This document shows positions 9,294 through 17,478 of a DNA stretch of 63,786 bases, in pieces; the stretch's first letter is position 1; every line of letters starts with the position of its first letter. The notes beneath the pieces were generated by a model, which was given only the letters and a program-made list of their open reading frames with translations, had not been told where the DNA came from and made no database searches. Source of the stretch: RGIG1995 sp045126815 (GTDB lineage Bacteria; Bacillota; Clostridia; Oscillospirales; CAG-272); NCBI GenBank assembly GCA_045126815.1, contig JBGVPD010000075.1:1-63786 (forward strand), written 5' to 3'. The position numbers and the translations under genes were made by a program.

Positions 9294-9731
9294 ATGAAAG
9301 TAAATATTAAAAAACTTGACGAGAGAGCTGTTATACCTACATACGGAACTGAATTTTCTGCAGGTGCAGATCTATACGCGTTGTGCGAAAGCGATATAAC
9401 TATAAATTCAGGAGAGACAGTTTTGGTTCATACGGGTATTTCCGTTGAAGTTCCCGAAGGTTATGCGGGATTGATCTATGCCAGAAGCGGTCTGGCAAGC
9501 AAAAAAGGACTTGCCCCCGCCAACAAAGTAGGTGTTGTTGACTCTGATTACAGGGGAGAGGTAATGGTTGCGCTTCATAATCACGGCAGTCAGCCTCAAG
9601 TAATTTCAAACGGCGAGAGAATAGCGCAGTTTGTTATAGCTCCGTTTTTGAAAGCAGAGTTTGTTTTATCTGATACTCTTACTGAAACTGTACGAGGTCA
9701 GGGTGGATTCGGTTCAACAGGAACTAAATAA
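9294..9731 (+). CDS. dut: dUTP diphosphatase
   Basis: 145 residues, the normal length of trimeric dUTPases. The five family motifs are visible: SAGADLYA, RSGLASKKG, GVVDSDYRGEV with the catalytic Asp, GERIAQ, and the C-terminal glycine-rich RGQGGFGSTG that closes over the substrate. It hydrolyses dUTP to dUMP and PPi, keeping uracil out of DNA and feeding thymidylate synthesis. AAGGATGATATT precedes the ATG. Last gene of the run before a terminator. Confidence 0.95.
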   Translation: MKVNIKKLDERAVIPTYGTEFSAGADLYALCESDITINSGETVLVHTGISVEVPEGYAGLIYARSGLASKKGLAPANKVGVVDSDYRGEVMVALHNHGSQPQVISNGERIAQFVIAPFLKAEFVLSDTLTETVRGQGGFGSTGTK

Positions 9732-9733
9732 TA

Positions 9734-9777
9734 AGAGAGTCGGCAGTAAGTTGTCCACCAACTCTCTATTGTCTTTA
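9734..9777 (+). terminator. Terminator after dut (AGAGAGT-family hairpin)
   Basis: AGAGAGTCGG (9734-9743) pairs with CCAACTCTCT (9758-9767) with one mismatch, followed by ATTGTCTTT. Two near-identical hairpins occur at 37857 and 57761. Confidence 0.7.
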
Positions 9778-9822
9778 AAATAACAATGAGCTGTGTATGG
9801 TTTAGAATACACAGCTTATTAT
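9778..9822 (-). terminator. Terminator overlapping the feoB stop
   Basis: GCTGTGTAT with ATACACAGC (plus 9789-9797 and 9807-9815), flanked by AT-rich arms. The feoB stop codon (plus 9802-9804) lies in the loop. On the minus strand the stem is followed by a T-rich tract. Confidence 0.7.
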
Positions 9823-11856
9823 TTTATATAACCCATTGATCAAGATGCACATCAAAATTCCGCAAATTGTAGGAATTATTATTGAAATCATCGTCCATTT
9901 TATTGATTTTGTTTCTGATTTTATAGTGAGACATGTAGTTGAACACGGCCAATGCATTAGCATAAATATTATAGTGTTTAAGGCTGTTATATAGGTCCAT
10001 CCGTTTGATATAAGTAATTCTTTAAGCGAATATAAGTCTCCCGTTTCGCTCAAAGTTCCGCTTGACATATACATCATAACTATCAAGGGTAACACTATCT
10101 CGTTCGCAGGAAAGCCTATAATAAATGCCGTAAGAATTATACCGTCAAGTCCCATCAAGTTGGCAAACGGCTCAAGAAACAAAGCTATATGGGACAAAAT
10201 TGATATACTGTTTATTTCAATATTGGATATTAACCATATAAAAAGACCTGCCGGTGCAGCGACAACAACAGCTCTTCCCAATACGAACAAAGTTCTGTCG
10301 AAGACCGAACGTATTATCAGTTTGCTTATTTGAGGTTTTCTATAAGGCGGCAGTTCCAGTGTAAAAGAAGAGGGAACTCCTTTTAAAAGCATTTTTGACA
10401 GCAAACGAGAAACTAACAAGGATGCTATGATAGTTAGAATGATAAAAGCAGTTAGAATCAATGCAGAATATGCGTTTGAAAAGAATGATTTGTTTTTGCC
10501 GACAAAAAACATAGTAATAACAGCGATTAAAGCGGGAAATCTGCCGTTGCATGGAATAAAGCTGTTTGTGATTATTGCCAACAGTCTTTCTCTGGGGGAG
10601 TCTATTATTCTGCAACCGACAACACCTGCCGCGTTACACCCGAACCCCATACACATGGTAAGTGCCTGTTTTCCGCAAGCAGAACATTTTTTAAAACATT
10701 TATCCAAATTGAAAGCTATACGAGGCAGATAACCTATATCTTCCAAAAGAGTAAAAAGAGGGAAGAATATAGCCATAGGAGGAAGCATCACCGAGATTAT
10801 CCAAGTTAATATGTGATAGACACCGTATACGGTCATATCGCACAGAGCAATTGGAATTTTTGATCTAATAAGAAAATCGTACAAAGGTTTCTCGAAAGAT
10901 AAAAACAGATCACTTAAAAAACTTGACGGGTAATTTGAAACTGATATAGTTAACCAAAAAACAAGAACAAGAAGACAAAACATTGATAGAAAGCCCCAGA
11001 ATTTTCCTGTCAAAAATTTATCAATTTTATATTCTTTTGTTGATGTATAGTCGATGTTGTTTTTTACGCATTTTTCGGCGATTTTTTCTGCAGTATATGA
11101 TATTGTATAAGAGATATCATTTTTTATTTCCGTAGGAGTTTTTTCGCATATAATTAAATTTGTTTTTTCCAAAGATTTAATTGCCGATAATCTGTTTTTC
11201 TTTGGTGTATCATTGTATTCTTCTGATAAATGAGAGATGATCTCTTCTATGTAATCGGGATATTTTACTATACATGGAGAATTATTACAAATATTATCAA
11301 TAGAATAATTGGATATTGTATCAAGAACCTTTTTTACACTGCTTTTTTTGTGGGCGACACAACCGATTACCTTTATTCCGAGTTCATCGGAAAGGGCTTT
11401 TAGATCAATATCTATATGTTTTTTTCTAGCCTCGTCCATTAAATTGACACACAAAATAATATTGTCGGTAATTTCAGTAATTTGCAGAGTTAAATTTAAA
11501 TTTCTTTCAAGTGAAGTGGCGTCACATACGATAACTGTAATATCAGCTAAATCTGAAGTGATAAAGTCTCGTGCGATCTCCTCCTCAGGCGAGTTTGATT
11601 TAAGAGAATAGCATCCGGGAAGATCAACAAATATATATTCTTTTTTGTCTATTCTACATGATCCTACAGCACTCATTACAGTCTTTCCGGGCCAGTTGCC
11701 CGTATGTTGTTTCATGCCTGTGATCTGATTAAAAAGGGAACTCTTTCCTACATTTGGATTTCCAACAAGAGCAATTATTTTGTTATTGTTATTTTTTCTG
11801 TACTCGGTTAGATTGTTTAACAAATTTGTTCCTACCGATTTTCTTGTCAATCCCAT
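9802..11856 (-). CDS. feoB: Ferrous iron transport protein B
   Basis: 684 residues. An N-terminal G domain carries GNPNVGKSSLFNQITG (residues about 32-47) and DLPGCYSL, followed by a helical spacer and a membrane part of about ten segments with two Gate-type regions. FeoB imports Fe2+ in a GTP-dependent way. It lies 15 bases after feoA on the same strand, the usual feoAB order; no feoC is visible. The cysteine cluster CFKKCSACGKQALTMCMGFGC falls in the Gate region as expected. The transcript ends in a hairpin that includes the stop codon. Confidence 0.94.
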   Translation of the reverse strand: MGLTRKSVGTNLLNNLTEYRKNNNNKIIALVGNPNVGKSSLFNQITGMKQHTGNWPGKTVMSAVGSCRIDKKEYIFVDLPGCYSLKSNSPEEEIARDFITSDLADITVIVCDATSLERNLNLTLQITEITDNIILCVNLMDEARKKHIDIDLKALSDELGIKVIGCVAHKKSSVKKVLDTISNYSIDNICNNSPCIVKYPDYIEEIISHLSEEYNDTPKKNRLSAIKSLEKTNLIICEKTPTEIKNDISYTISYTAEKIAEKCVKNNIDYTSTKEYKIDKFLTGKFWGFLSMFCLLVLVFWLTISVSNYPSSFLSDLFLSFEKPLYDFLIRSKIPIALCDMTVYGVYHILTWIISVMLPPMAIFFPLFTLLEDIGYLPRIAFNLDKCFKKCSACGKQALTMCMGFGCNAAGVVGCRIIDSPRERLLAIITNSFIPCNGRFPALIAVITMFFVGKNKSFFSNAYSALILTAFIILTIIASLLVSRLLSKMLLKGVPSSFTLELPPYRKPQISKLIIRSVFDRTLFVLGRAVVVAAPAGLFIWLISNIEINSISILSHIALFLEPFANLMGLDGIILTAFIIGFPANEIVLPLIVMMYMSSGTLSETGDLYSLKELLISNGWTYITALNTIIFMLMHWPCSTTCLTIKSETKSIKWTMISIIIPTICGILMCILINGLYKIISCVF

Positions 11857-11871
11857 AATATATCCTCTCTC

Positions 11872-12102
11872 TTATATCTGAATTATTATCTTATTTGACT
11901 GTTCTTCTCGTAAAGCTATAGTCGTACCTTTTATTCTATATGCCGTCGGTTCACCGAAAGGACTTTTAAAAGCACACAGAACATCAGTTCCTTTGATAAA
12001 ACCTATATCTTGCAGACGTCTTTTTGTTTTTTCGTCTGCCGTTATATCAACGATACTACCGATTTGACCGATCTTTAATTCATACAGCGTTTTGTTATTC
12101 AT
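11872..12102 (-). CDS. feoA: Ferrous iron transport protein A
   Basis: 76 residues with the SH3-like FeoA fold: LKIGQIGSIVDI opening, a central RRLQDIGFIKGTDV, and the terminal hydrophobic strands. It is a small cytosolic partner needed for FeoB function. The ATG follows GAGGTTTCTAAAAA. The start of the feoAB operon lies in the AT-rich region upstream; no clear Fur box is seen. Confidence 0.92.
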   Translation of the reverse strand: MNNKTLYELKIGQIGSIVDITADEKTKRRLQDIGFIKGTDVLCAFKSPFGEPTAYRIKGTTIALREEQSNKIIIQI

Positions 12103-12405
12103 TTTTTAGAAACCTCTTTTATATAATTGAATGTACATCCTTTATAACAAAATATGCATTTTGATTATATTTTGCAACAAATTTTAAAGGGAAGAGAGGG
12201 GGGATTTTCAAACAAAAATGAATAATTGGGTGTGTTTTATGCATAAAAAGTATTGTGCAAAATGCAGAAAATGAAAAGTCGGATATGCAAAATAACAGAG
12301 TAGTAAAAACATAATACAATGCTTTTTTGACTTTTATGCATTGTTTTTTGGTATAAATGTTAATATTAACATATACCTTTGTTAACTTACAGAATATGGA
12401 AAAAG
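12103..12405. other. AT-rich intergenic region upstream of feoA
   Basis: About 300 bases without a supportable gene. The minus-strand frame across it (97 residues) has no ribosome binding site and low-complexity composition, so I do not call it. A purine tract (GGGAAGAGAGGGGGG around 12190) is the only distinctive stretch. The region must hold the feoAB promoter, but no convincing consensus was found on that strand. Confidence 0.5.
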
Positions 12406-12434
12406 TTGACAAAAGTGGCTTGTTATGCTATAAT
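12406..12434 (+). promoter_or_regulatory. Consensus sigma-A promoter for the 3D-domain gene
   Basis: TTGACA (12406-12411), 17-base spacer, TATAAT (12429-12434): a perfect match. Initiation near 12441 gives a leader of about 60 bases that contains a GCCGG-rich foldable segment. Confidence 0.85.
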
Positions 12435-12502
12435 TTTAATGTTTCCCGCCGGTATATGCCGTCTTAAACTGATCGGCAAATATGCAATTAAAGGAGGATA
12501 GT

Positions 12503-13507
12503 ATGCAAGTTCAAAATGAATTAAATAACTACGAACTGTATTCGACTTCTGCACCGAGCGCAACAAAATTATCAAAACTAATGAATAAAAAGAGTAAAAA
12601 AACGATATATAAATTAACTGTTGTCGTTTTGATTATATCGGTTGTGTGTTCATTGTTTTTGGGAGCAAATTATATCTTTGACAGATGTGTTTTTTCCAAT
12701 ACTCCCAACTATTCAATGAGATCTCCCGAGTACTCTGCAAGAAACAATGTTTTTGCTAACGTAACTGAGAAAGTAACATTCTCACTGTTTGTTAGGGGAG
12801 GTAACGAGTTGATAATATCTTCTGAAGCTTTAAAACTTTCAGAGGTTTTAGCAAATGAAGATATTGAAATTGACGATACGTGTGTATTAAGTCACCCTCT
12901 TGATACGGTAGTTTACGAGGGTATGGAAGTTGTAATTGATTCTATTACATACGAAAATGTTGACGTTACTACACCAATAGCCTATGACGTGACCACTGTT
13001 GAAGTTCAAACCATCCCCAAAGGAACTAAAAATGTTTTAACAAAAGGTCAGGACGGTTCTCTTATTACAACTTACCGCAAGAAATATATTAACGGTAAAT
13101 ATGACAGCGAAGAAGCAATTGGTGAAAAGATAGCTTTAGAACCTGTAACTGAAGTTGTTGAGCTTGGTATAGGCGGTCAGTATGTCGGCAAAGATGGAGT
13201 AACTTATAATTATTCGTATTATCTTGACGTTGTCGCCACCTGCTACGGTCCTTCAGACGGTACGACAGGAACGATAACAGCAACAGGTACAAAAGCAAGA
13301 GAAGGTATAATAGCTGTTGATCCCAAAACTATTCCTCTCGGTTCAAAAGTATACGTAACCAGCAGTTACAGAGACCTTGGCGTCCTTACAGCCGAAGATA
13401 CAGGTGGATTTATAAAAGGCAATCGAATTGACGTCTATCTTGAAGGAACTCTTCAGGAACTCTTACAGTTCGGAAGAAGAAATATGAGAGTATATATTAT
13501 CGAATAA
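12503..13507 (+). CDS. G5/3D-domain cell-wall-associated protein (YabE-like)
   Basis: 334 residues from ATG 12503, chosen because AAAGGAGG (12490-12497) sits five bases upstream; an ATG at 12482 precedes that site. One N-terminal membrane anchor (about residues 35-57) is followed by an extracellular part with a DUF348-like segment, a G5-like stretch (around VTEVVELG), and a C-terminal 3D domain (VATCYGPSDG... GIIAVDPKTIPLGSKVYV... AEDTGGFIKGNRIDVY). The name 3D refers to its three Asp residues, all visible. The fold is shared with lytic transglycosylase MltA and YabE/Sps proteins, so a peptidoglycan-remodelling role is likely. Confidence 0.85.
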   Translation: MQVQNELNNYELYSTSAPSATKLSKLMNKKSKKTIYKLTVVVLIISVVCSLFLGANYIFDRCVFSNTPNYSMRSPEYSARNNVFANVTEKVTFSLFVRGGNELIISSEALKLSEVLANEDIEIDDTCVLSHPLDTVVYEGMEVVIDSITYENVDVTTPIAYDVTTVEVQTIPKGTKNVLTKGQDGSLITTYRKKYINGKYDSEEAIGEKIALEPVTEVVELGIGGQYVGKDGVTYNYSYYLDVVATCYGPSDGTTGTITATGTKAREGIIAVDPKTIPLGSKVYVTSSYRDLGVLTAEDTGGFIKGNRIDVYLEGTLQELLQFGRRNMRVYIIE

Positions 13508-13590
13508 ATTTAAAACTTAACCCCTCTGCAATAGTGGAGCCGGTTTATGCGGGCGGTGCAAATGTTTGTACCGCCTATCTTTGTAGCAAA
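13508..13590 (+). other. GC-rich foldable segment downstream of the 3D gene
   Basis: This short interval is much more GC-rich than its surroundings. It contains a hairpin GGCGGTGCAAA / TTTGTACCGCC (about 13553-13576) and an upstream GGAGCCGGTTTATGC. It is not followed by T's, so it is not itself a terminator. It shares GCCGGTWTATGC with the leader of the 3D gene. I do not recognise an RNA family. Confidence 0.35.
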
Positions 13591-13626
13591 AAAACAGACG
13601 CGATATTTTATCGCGTCTGTTTTTTA
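13591..13626. terminator. Bidirectional terminator, 3D gene and spoIIIAH
   Basis: ACAGACGCGAT (13594-13604) pairs with ATCGCGTCTGT (13610-13620), with A-rich left and T6 right flanks. It serves the converging 3D-domain gene and spoIIIA operon. Confidence 0.9.
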
Positions 13627-13633
13627 TAATTAA

Positions 13634-14242
13634 TTAGTTTTTTTCAATGATCTTTATATCAAGTGGATTAATTGCCGCTTGTTCGTAAACGATTTCTTTG
13701 ATTTGAGATATTTCGTTTGCTTGTAAACCGTCACTTTTTACTATGACGTTACATTTTCCTTCGCTGATAACTGCAACACATTCTTCAAATCCTTTTGAAG
13801 TGATGAGAGATTCTATGTTTGATTCTTTCTGCATATCATCGGCTATCTGCGACATTTGTTTTAATGCAGAATCTTTTGACTCAGCAAGAGCTTCTTCGTT
13901 TCCAACGACAATTTCAAGAACCTCCAAAGCTTCGTCTCTGGCTTTTTGTCTGTCTATTACAGCTTGAGCAAAATAATCGTTTTCCTCTAATGATGTGTTT
14001 ATTACGTTTGTCAGATCTTCACCGTTGTTTGTACCTGCATTTAAAGAAGCATCATCAAGAAAGAAAATGTAATTTAAATATACGGCAGCGCCGATCAAAA
14101 GAACCGAACATCCTATCATTACTTTCTTTTTATCAAGCTTCCAAAACTCCTTTTTTTTGATTTTTTCTTTAGTTTCCTTAAACTTCGTAGTTAACTGATT
14201 TCCAATATGTTTTGGACTGATGCAAAGTGATTTTATTTCCAT
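13634..14242 (-). CDS. spoIIIAH: Stage III sporulation protein AH
   Basis: 202 residues with a cytosolic N-terminus, one membrane span (VMIGCSVLLIGAAVYLNYIFF) and an extracytoplasmic region rich in acidic and Ser residues ending in a YscJ/FliF-like domain (QMSQIADDMQKES...CVAVISEGKCNVIVKSDGL). SpoIIIAH in the mother-cell membrane binds forespore SpoIIQ across the intermembrane space to build the feeding-tube channel. Last gene of the operon, ending at a bidirectional terminator. It has its own AGGAGG-type site (GGGAGGAAC) before the ATG. Confidence 0.88.
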   Translation of the reverse strand: MEIKSLCISPKHIGNQLTTKFKETKEKIKKKEFWKLDKKKVMIGCSVLLIGAAVYLNYIFFLDDASLNAGTNNGEDLTNVINTSLEENDYFAQAVIDRQKARDEALEVLEIVVGNEEALAESKDSALKQMSQIADDMQKESNIESLITSKGFEECVAVISEGKCNVIVKSDGLQANEISQIKEIVYEQAAINPLDIKIIEKN

Positions 14243-14316
14243 TTTATGTTCCTCCCGGATTATTAAGTTTTGTTAAATTATATGATGAATGCTTGTATAT
14301 TATTACAATAAACATT

Positions 14317-14778
14317 TTATTCAGTTACATATACATGCGAACTGTATATACCTAGTACTGAGCATATAAGTTCGGTTATTTTTGATTTTATGTTTGGGTT
14401 GTTTCCTCCTTTACAGACAATTGCAACACCTTCTATTTGCGGAAGGTATTCTTTTATATATACAAGGCTGTCGTCAACAATTACATGTTTTTCATTTACT
14501 TCGTTACCGTCAGATGCATAAACAAATTCGGTACCGCTTTTAAGTGTTATCATAACTTTTGGCGCTGATACTCCGTCTATCTCTTCTATGAGATCTGCAA
14601 GTTTATTTTCGGTTTTAGAAGTGTAGTTTTCAATAAAATCTGTATAATCCGATGTATTTTTGTTGGTAGGCTTTTCTTCTTGTTTATCAGAAAAAACAAG
14701 AATAAGACCTAAAACCAGGCAAAATAACAGTATTAAAATCGCTTTTTTCTTTCTTATGTATTCACTTAACTTGATTAT
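14317..14778 (-). CDS. spoIIIAG: Stage III sporulation protein AG, non-canonical start
   Basis: The frame is open from a stop at 14779-14781 to 14317. It encodes about 153 residues: a basic N-terminus, one membrane span (about residues 13-30, LILILLFCLVLGLILVFS), and a ring-building soluble domain ending SSHVYVTE. An ATG-only reading would give 78 residues and lose the anchor. No ATG, GTG or TTG exists in frame before the membrane span. The ribosome binding site GGGAGTGAT sits with ATAA spacing before an ATA codon (14776-14778), so an AUA start is proposed; ATC at 14773 is the alternative. The SpoIIIAG ring spans the mother-cell side of the channel. Confidence 0.82.
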   Translation of the reverse strand: MIKLSEYIRKKKAILILLFCLVLGLILVFSDKQEEKPTNKNTSDYTDFIENYTSKTENKLADLIEEIDGVSAPKVMITLKSGTEFVYASDGNEVNEKHVIVDDSLVYIKEYLPQIEGVAIVCKGGNNPNIKSKITELICSVLGIYSSHVYVTE

Positions 14779-14783
14779 TTATA

Positions 14784-15254
14784 TCACTCCCGTATGTTTT
14801 GTGTTACTTCTATTTCAGCACCAAATTCAGAATTAAGATATGCGTTTATCCTCTCTGCATAACCGTTGTAACTTTTGTCTTTTATGCTAACTTTTATTTT
14901 ATTTATAATAATTTCTTCATCATCTTCTTGTATGTCGATTGCTAAAGAAATACTTTCTTGCGGAATATTAAATCGTTTTAGCAAATTGTCTTTAAGTGAT
15001 GTTTCAACTGTGTTTTTTATATACATATTTTGATCAATGTTTTGCTCTGTGTGGTTTAGTGTTAATGAATTAAAATTTAGCAGTTGTTTAATATCAGAAA
15101 CATTAAAAGTAGAAAAAATAGAGTATATCACAATAAGTGATACAATATATTTAACGTATTTTTGCAATTTCCCGTTTTGAAAAAAAGTATTTAGAGCCCC
15201 CATACATACCGATAAGGTTATCAGCATATACAGCCCCGTTTTAATGTTCGTCAT
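14784..15254 (-). CDS. spoIIIAF: Stage III sporulation protein AF
   Basis: 156 residues. Two N-terminal membrane spans (YMLITLSVCMGALNTFF and YVKYIVSLIVIYSIFSTF) are followed by a soluble domain that fits SpoIIIAF (IKVSIKDKSYNGYAERINAYLNSEFG). ATG preceded by GGGGGTGTAATT. Part of the channel/export apparatus with SpoIIIAA-AH; the soluble ring-forming fold is known for the family. The stop lies five bases before the proposed spoIIIAG start, so the two are translationally close. Confidence 0.87.
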   Translation of the reverse strand: MTNIKTGLYMLITLSVCMGALNTFFQNGKLQKYVKYIVSLIVIYSIFSTFNVSDIKQLLNFNSLTLNHTEQNIDQNMYIKNTVETSLKDNLLKRFNIPQESISLAIDIQEDDEEIIINKIKVSIKDKSYNGYAERINAYLNSEFGAEIEVTQNIRE

Positions 15255-15256
15255 AA

Positions 15257-16393
15257 TTACACCCCCAATGCAGGAGATATTGAAACAAATACCGTTAATT
15301 CAATGATAAACAAAACGGTTATACACACAATGATCGCTAATGCAAAATTAAATATAGAGCTGAATTCTTTCAGAAGATTACCCTCAGCATCGCAATCAAG
15401 TATATAGCAAATCGTACCGGTTATATCAATACAAAATTTGTTTAATATTATCTTTAAAATAACGGGTAGTGAAATGACAGATATGATCAATATACCTACG
15501 ATTCCGACAGAGTTTTTTATAACACTTAAAGCTGACATAACACTCCTTACAGATTCGCCGAGAGCTCCGCCGACAACAGGTATAAAACTTCCTGCAAATT
15601 TTACCGTTCGCGCCGCAGCACTGTCTGTGGCGAGTGATAAATTAGTTTTGAATATCAAAAATACTGAAAAAAGTGTCATAGTTCCTGCAAGGAAAAACGT
15701 CATAATATTTTTTATTACTTTGGTTAAATGAAAAAGACCTTTAATTTCCCCTGCAACAGAACTGAGAGTGAGAGCAAAACAGATTTTTAGCATAGGAAAA
15801 AGACCGCTGTTCATTAACATATTGATTAAATTTAATATAAAAGTTATACCAATTGAGTTTACGACGGCTGTTGATACGTTGCCGCCTGACGTATATAAAA
15901 CCGTCATTATAGGCACAAGGGAAGAGATGAAGACGTTTATACTTTTTATGTAAATTTGAACCGATGCCCATACCCCCGATAAAAGCTCGTAAAATATCAC
16001 CGATAAAACTATTTGGGAAACGTATTTTACTGCTTTTGAAAAAGTAGGTTTGCCTATACTCGTATTTATTGTATTTATGAGAGAAATAATTATAACTGTA
16101 CATATTAACGATGATAACGTTTTTAACGTAGGCGCGATCAGGGGATTAAAAATGTTTAGAAAAAGACGCCAAATAAACGAAATATTAAAACTGTTAGCTG
16201 TATTTAATAGATCCTGCTCGTTTGTTGAAGTGTCAGGAAAATAGTCTAACTGTTCTTCCGACAAAGTGTTATATAAACTTTGCAAATCCAATTCCTGTTT
16301 TATATACGAGTCGTTGAAAGCTGCGACATCTAGAGGTATTGCCAGTAAAAATAATACACAACATACACTTAATAATTTTATTTTTTTAAACAA
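15257..16393 (-). CDS. spoIIIAE: Stage III sporulation protein AE
   Basis: 378 residues. A signal-like N-terminus (LLSVCCVLFLLAIPLDVAAF) is followed by a periplasm-facing segment and about seven membrane spans, the usual SpoIIIAE topology. The largest membrane component of the SpoIIIA complex, resembling export-gate proteins of secretion systems. Two bases separate it from spoIIIAF. Confidence 0.92.
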   Translation of the reverse strand: MFKKIKLLSVCCVLFLLAIPLDVAAFNDSYIKQELDLQSLYNTLSEEQLDYFPDTSTNEQDLLNTANSFNISFIWRLFLNIFNPLIAPTLKTLSSLICTVIIISLINTINTSIGKPTFSKAVKYVSQIVLSVIFYELLSGVWASVQIYIKSINVFISSLVPIMTVLYTSGGNVSTAVVNSIGITFILNLINMLMNSGLFPMLKICFALTLSSVAGEIKGLFHLTKVIKNIMTFFLAGTMTLFSVFLIFKTNLSLATDSAAARTVKFAGSFIPVVGGALGESVRSVMSALSVIKNSVGIVGILIISVISLPVILKIILNKFCIDITGTICYILDCDAEGNLLKEFSSIFNFALAIIVCITVLFIIELTVFVSISPALGV

Positions 16394-16407
16394 TTTATTT
16401 AAACCTC

Positions 16408-16791
16408 TTAAAGCATAATTTCCTTCGTGATGGTCAGTATCTTTTCTATTAACGGTAAACTGATTACAAGTATTTCGATTTTAGCAATAAATTCAATTTT
16501 AGATGCAATTGACGATTCTCCGATATCACGGCATATATCGGAAGTTGTTTCGGCAACCAAGGTTATGCCGAATGTTTTCAGCAAAACATTCCCCCATTCT
16601 CCAAGGTATGTGTTTTCAAAAAACAAGGAATAAAGCTTCATATTTTGCCAAACGGTATTAAAGGCGTGTTTTAATAAAAGTATCCCAAAAAGTATACTTA
16701 AAAATATTGTATATTCACTTTTTAATTGGCGAAGCAGACTTAGAAGTGCTATAGCTATCAGGGTATATCCGGACAAAATAAAAATATTCAT
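16408..16791 (-). CDS. spoIIIAD: Stage III sporulation protein AD
   Basis: 127 residues, four hydrophobic segments, with the family pattern ILSGYTLIAIALLSLLRQLKSEY at the N-terminus. Its ATG overlaps the stop of spoIIIAC by one base (TGATG), showing coupling. A polytopic part of the sporulation channel. Confidence 0.9.
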   Translation of the reverse strand: MNIFILSGYTLIAIALLSLLRQLKSEYTIFLSILFGILLLKHAFNTVWQNMKLYSLFFENTYLGEWGNVLLKTFGITLVAETTSDICRDIGESSIASKIEFIAKIEILVISLPLIEKILTITKEIML

Positions 16792-16985
16792 CAGATACCG
16801 AATACGCTTTTTATAGTGTTTATAAGGTTTGAAATTTCTTGAACTAAAAGCATCAGAACGATAATTATGCCGGCGATCGAAACAAGCATAGCTTGTTCAT
16901 CGCGTCCGCTTTTGCCGAGTATCTGACACACGACACTAACAAGAAGTCCTGCCCCCGCAACCTTTAAAATAAGACTTATATCCAT
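16791..16985 (-). CDS. spoIIIAC: Stage III sporulation protein AC
   Basis: 64 residues with two membrane spans separated by the polar LGKSGRDEQAML, exactly the short SpoIIIAC type. Located between spoIIIAB and spoIIIAD as in other spore formers. Confidence 0.92.
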   Translation of the reverse strand: MDISLILKVAGAGLLVSVVCQILGKSGRDEQAMLVSIAGIIIVLMLLVQEISNLINTIKSVFGI

Positions 16986-17001
16986 ATGTTTACCTCTAAA
17001 T

Positions 17002-17478
17002 TCATATAAATAAAATTATTAACATTAGTCCCGAATAAATCGATAAAGCCATTGACAGTTTTATCTTATCGGGAGTTGTCAAAACCATTTCTTTATACTT
17101 TTCTTCAAGCATTTGCGTGTAATGGATGCTGTGTTTTAATTGCTCTTGTTTATTGGTCTTACCTAAATTTTCACCGTACTCCAACAATAAATCTCGTATA
17201 CTGTCGGGTAAATGATTACAGTTTGTCTCAAGAGATGATGCCCAACCGTTTTTTGAGATATTTTCAATAAGTTCTCTTATCTCGCATTCGTTTTTTTCTG
17301 CATATTTTTTATAAATTGCATCAAGAGGTGTATTAAAACATTCAATTTGCGTTTTTGTATAATACATAAAATTCAAAATATTTTTTATAAGAAAGAGTAT
17401 TCTTTTGGTTTTGTAAGAAGAGAATACCCCAAAGAAAATTACAGAACCAGCTAAAATTATAAGCCCTAAAGTTTTCAA
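17002..17478 (-). CDS. spoIIIAB: Stage III sporulation protein AB
   Basis: 158 residues. One N-terminal span (LGLIILAGSVIFFGVFSSY), a helical cytosolic domain (LIKNILNFMYYTKTQIECFNTPL), and a C-terminal span. The fold resembles GspF-type secretion platform proteins, suiting a partner for the SpoIIIAA ATPase. The start overlaps the spoIIIAA stop by 4 bp. Confidence 0.9.
   Translation of the reverse strand: MKTLGLIILAGSVIFFGVFSSYKTKRILFLIKNILNFMYYTKTQIECFNTPLDAIYKKYAEKNECEIRELIENISKNGWASSLETNCNHLPDSIRDLLLEYGENLGKTNKQEQLKHSIHYTQMLEEKYKEMVLTTPDKIKLSMALSIYSGLMLIILFI

Noticed and set aside
12119..12412. A 97-residue minus-strand gene upstream of feoA
   Set aside because: No ribosome binding site, low-complexity AT-driven sequence, and it crosses the likely promoters of both flanking transcripts.
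14317..14553. spoIIIAG as a truncated 78-residue protein
   Set aside because: The frame continues upstream through a membrane anchor to a well-placed ribosome binding site; only a standard start codon is missing.
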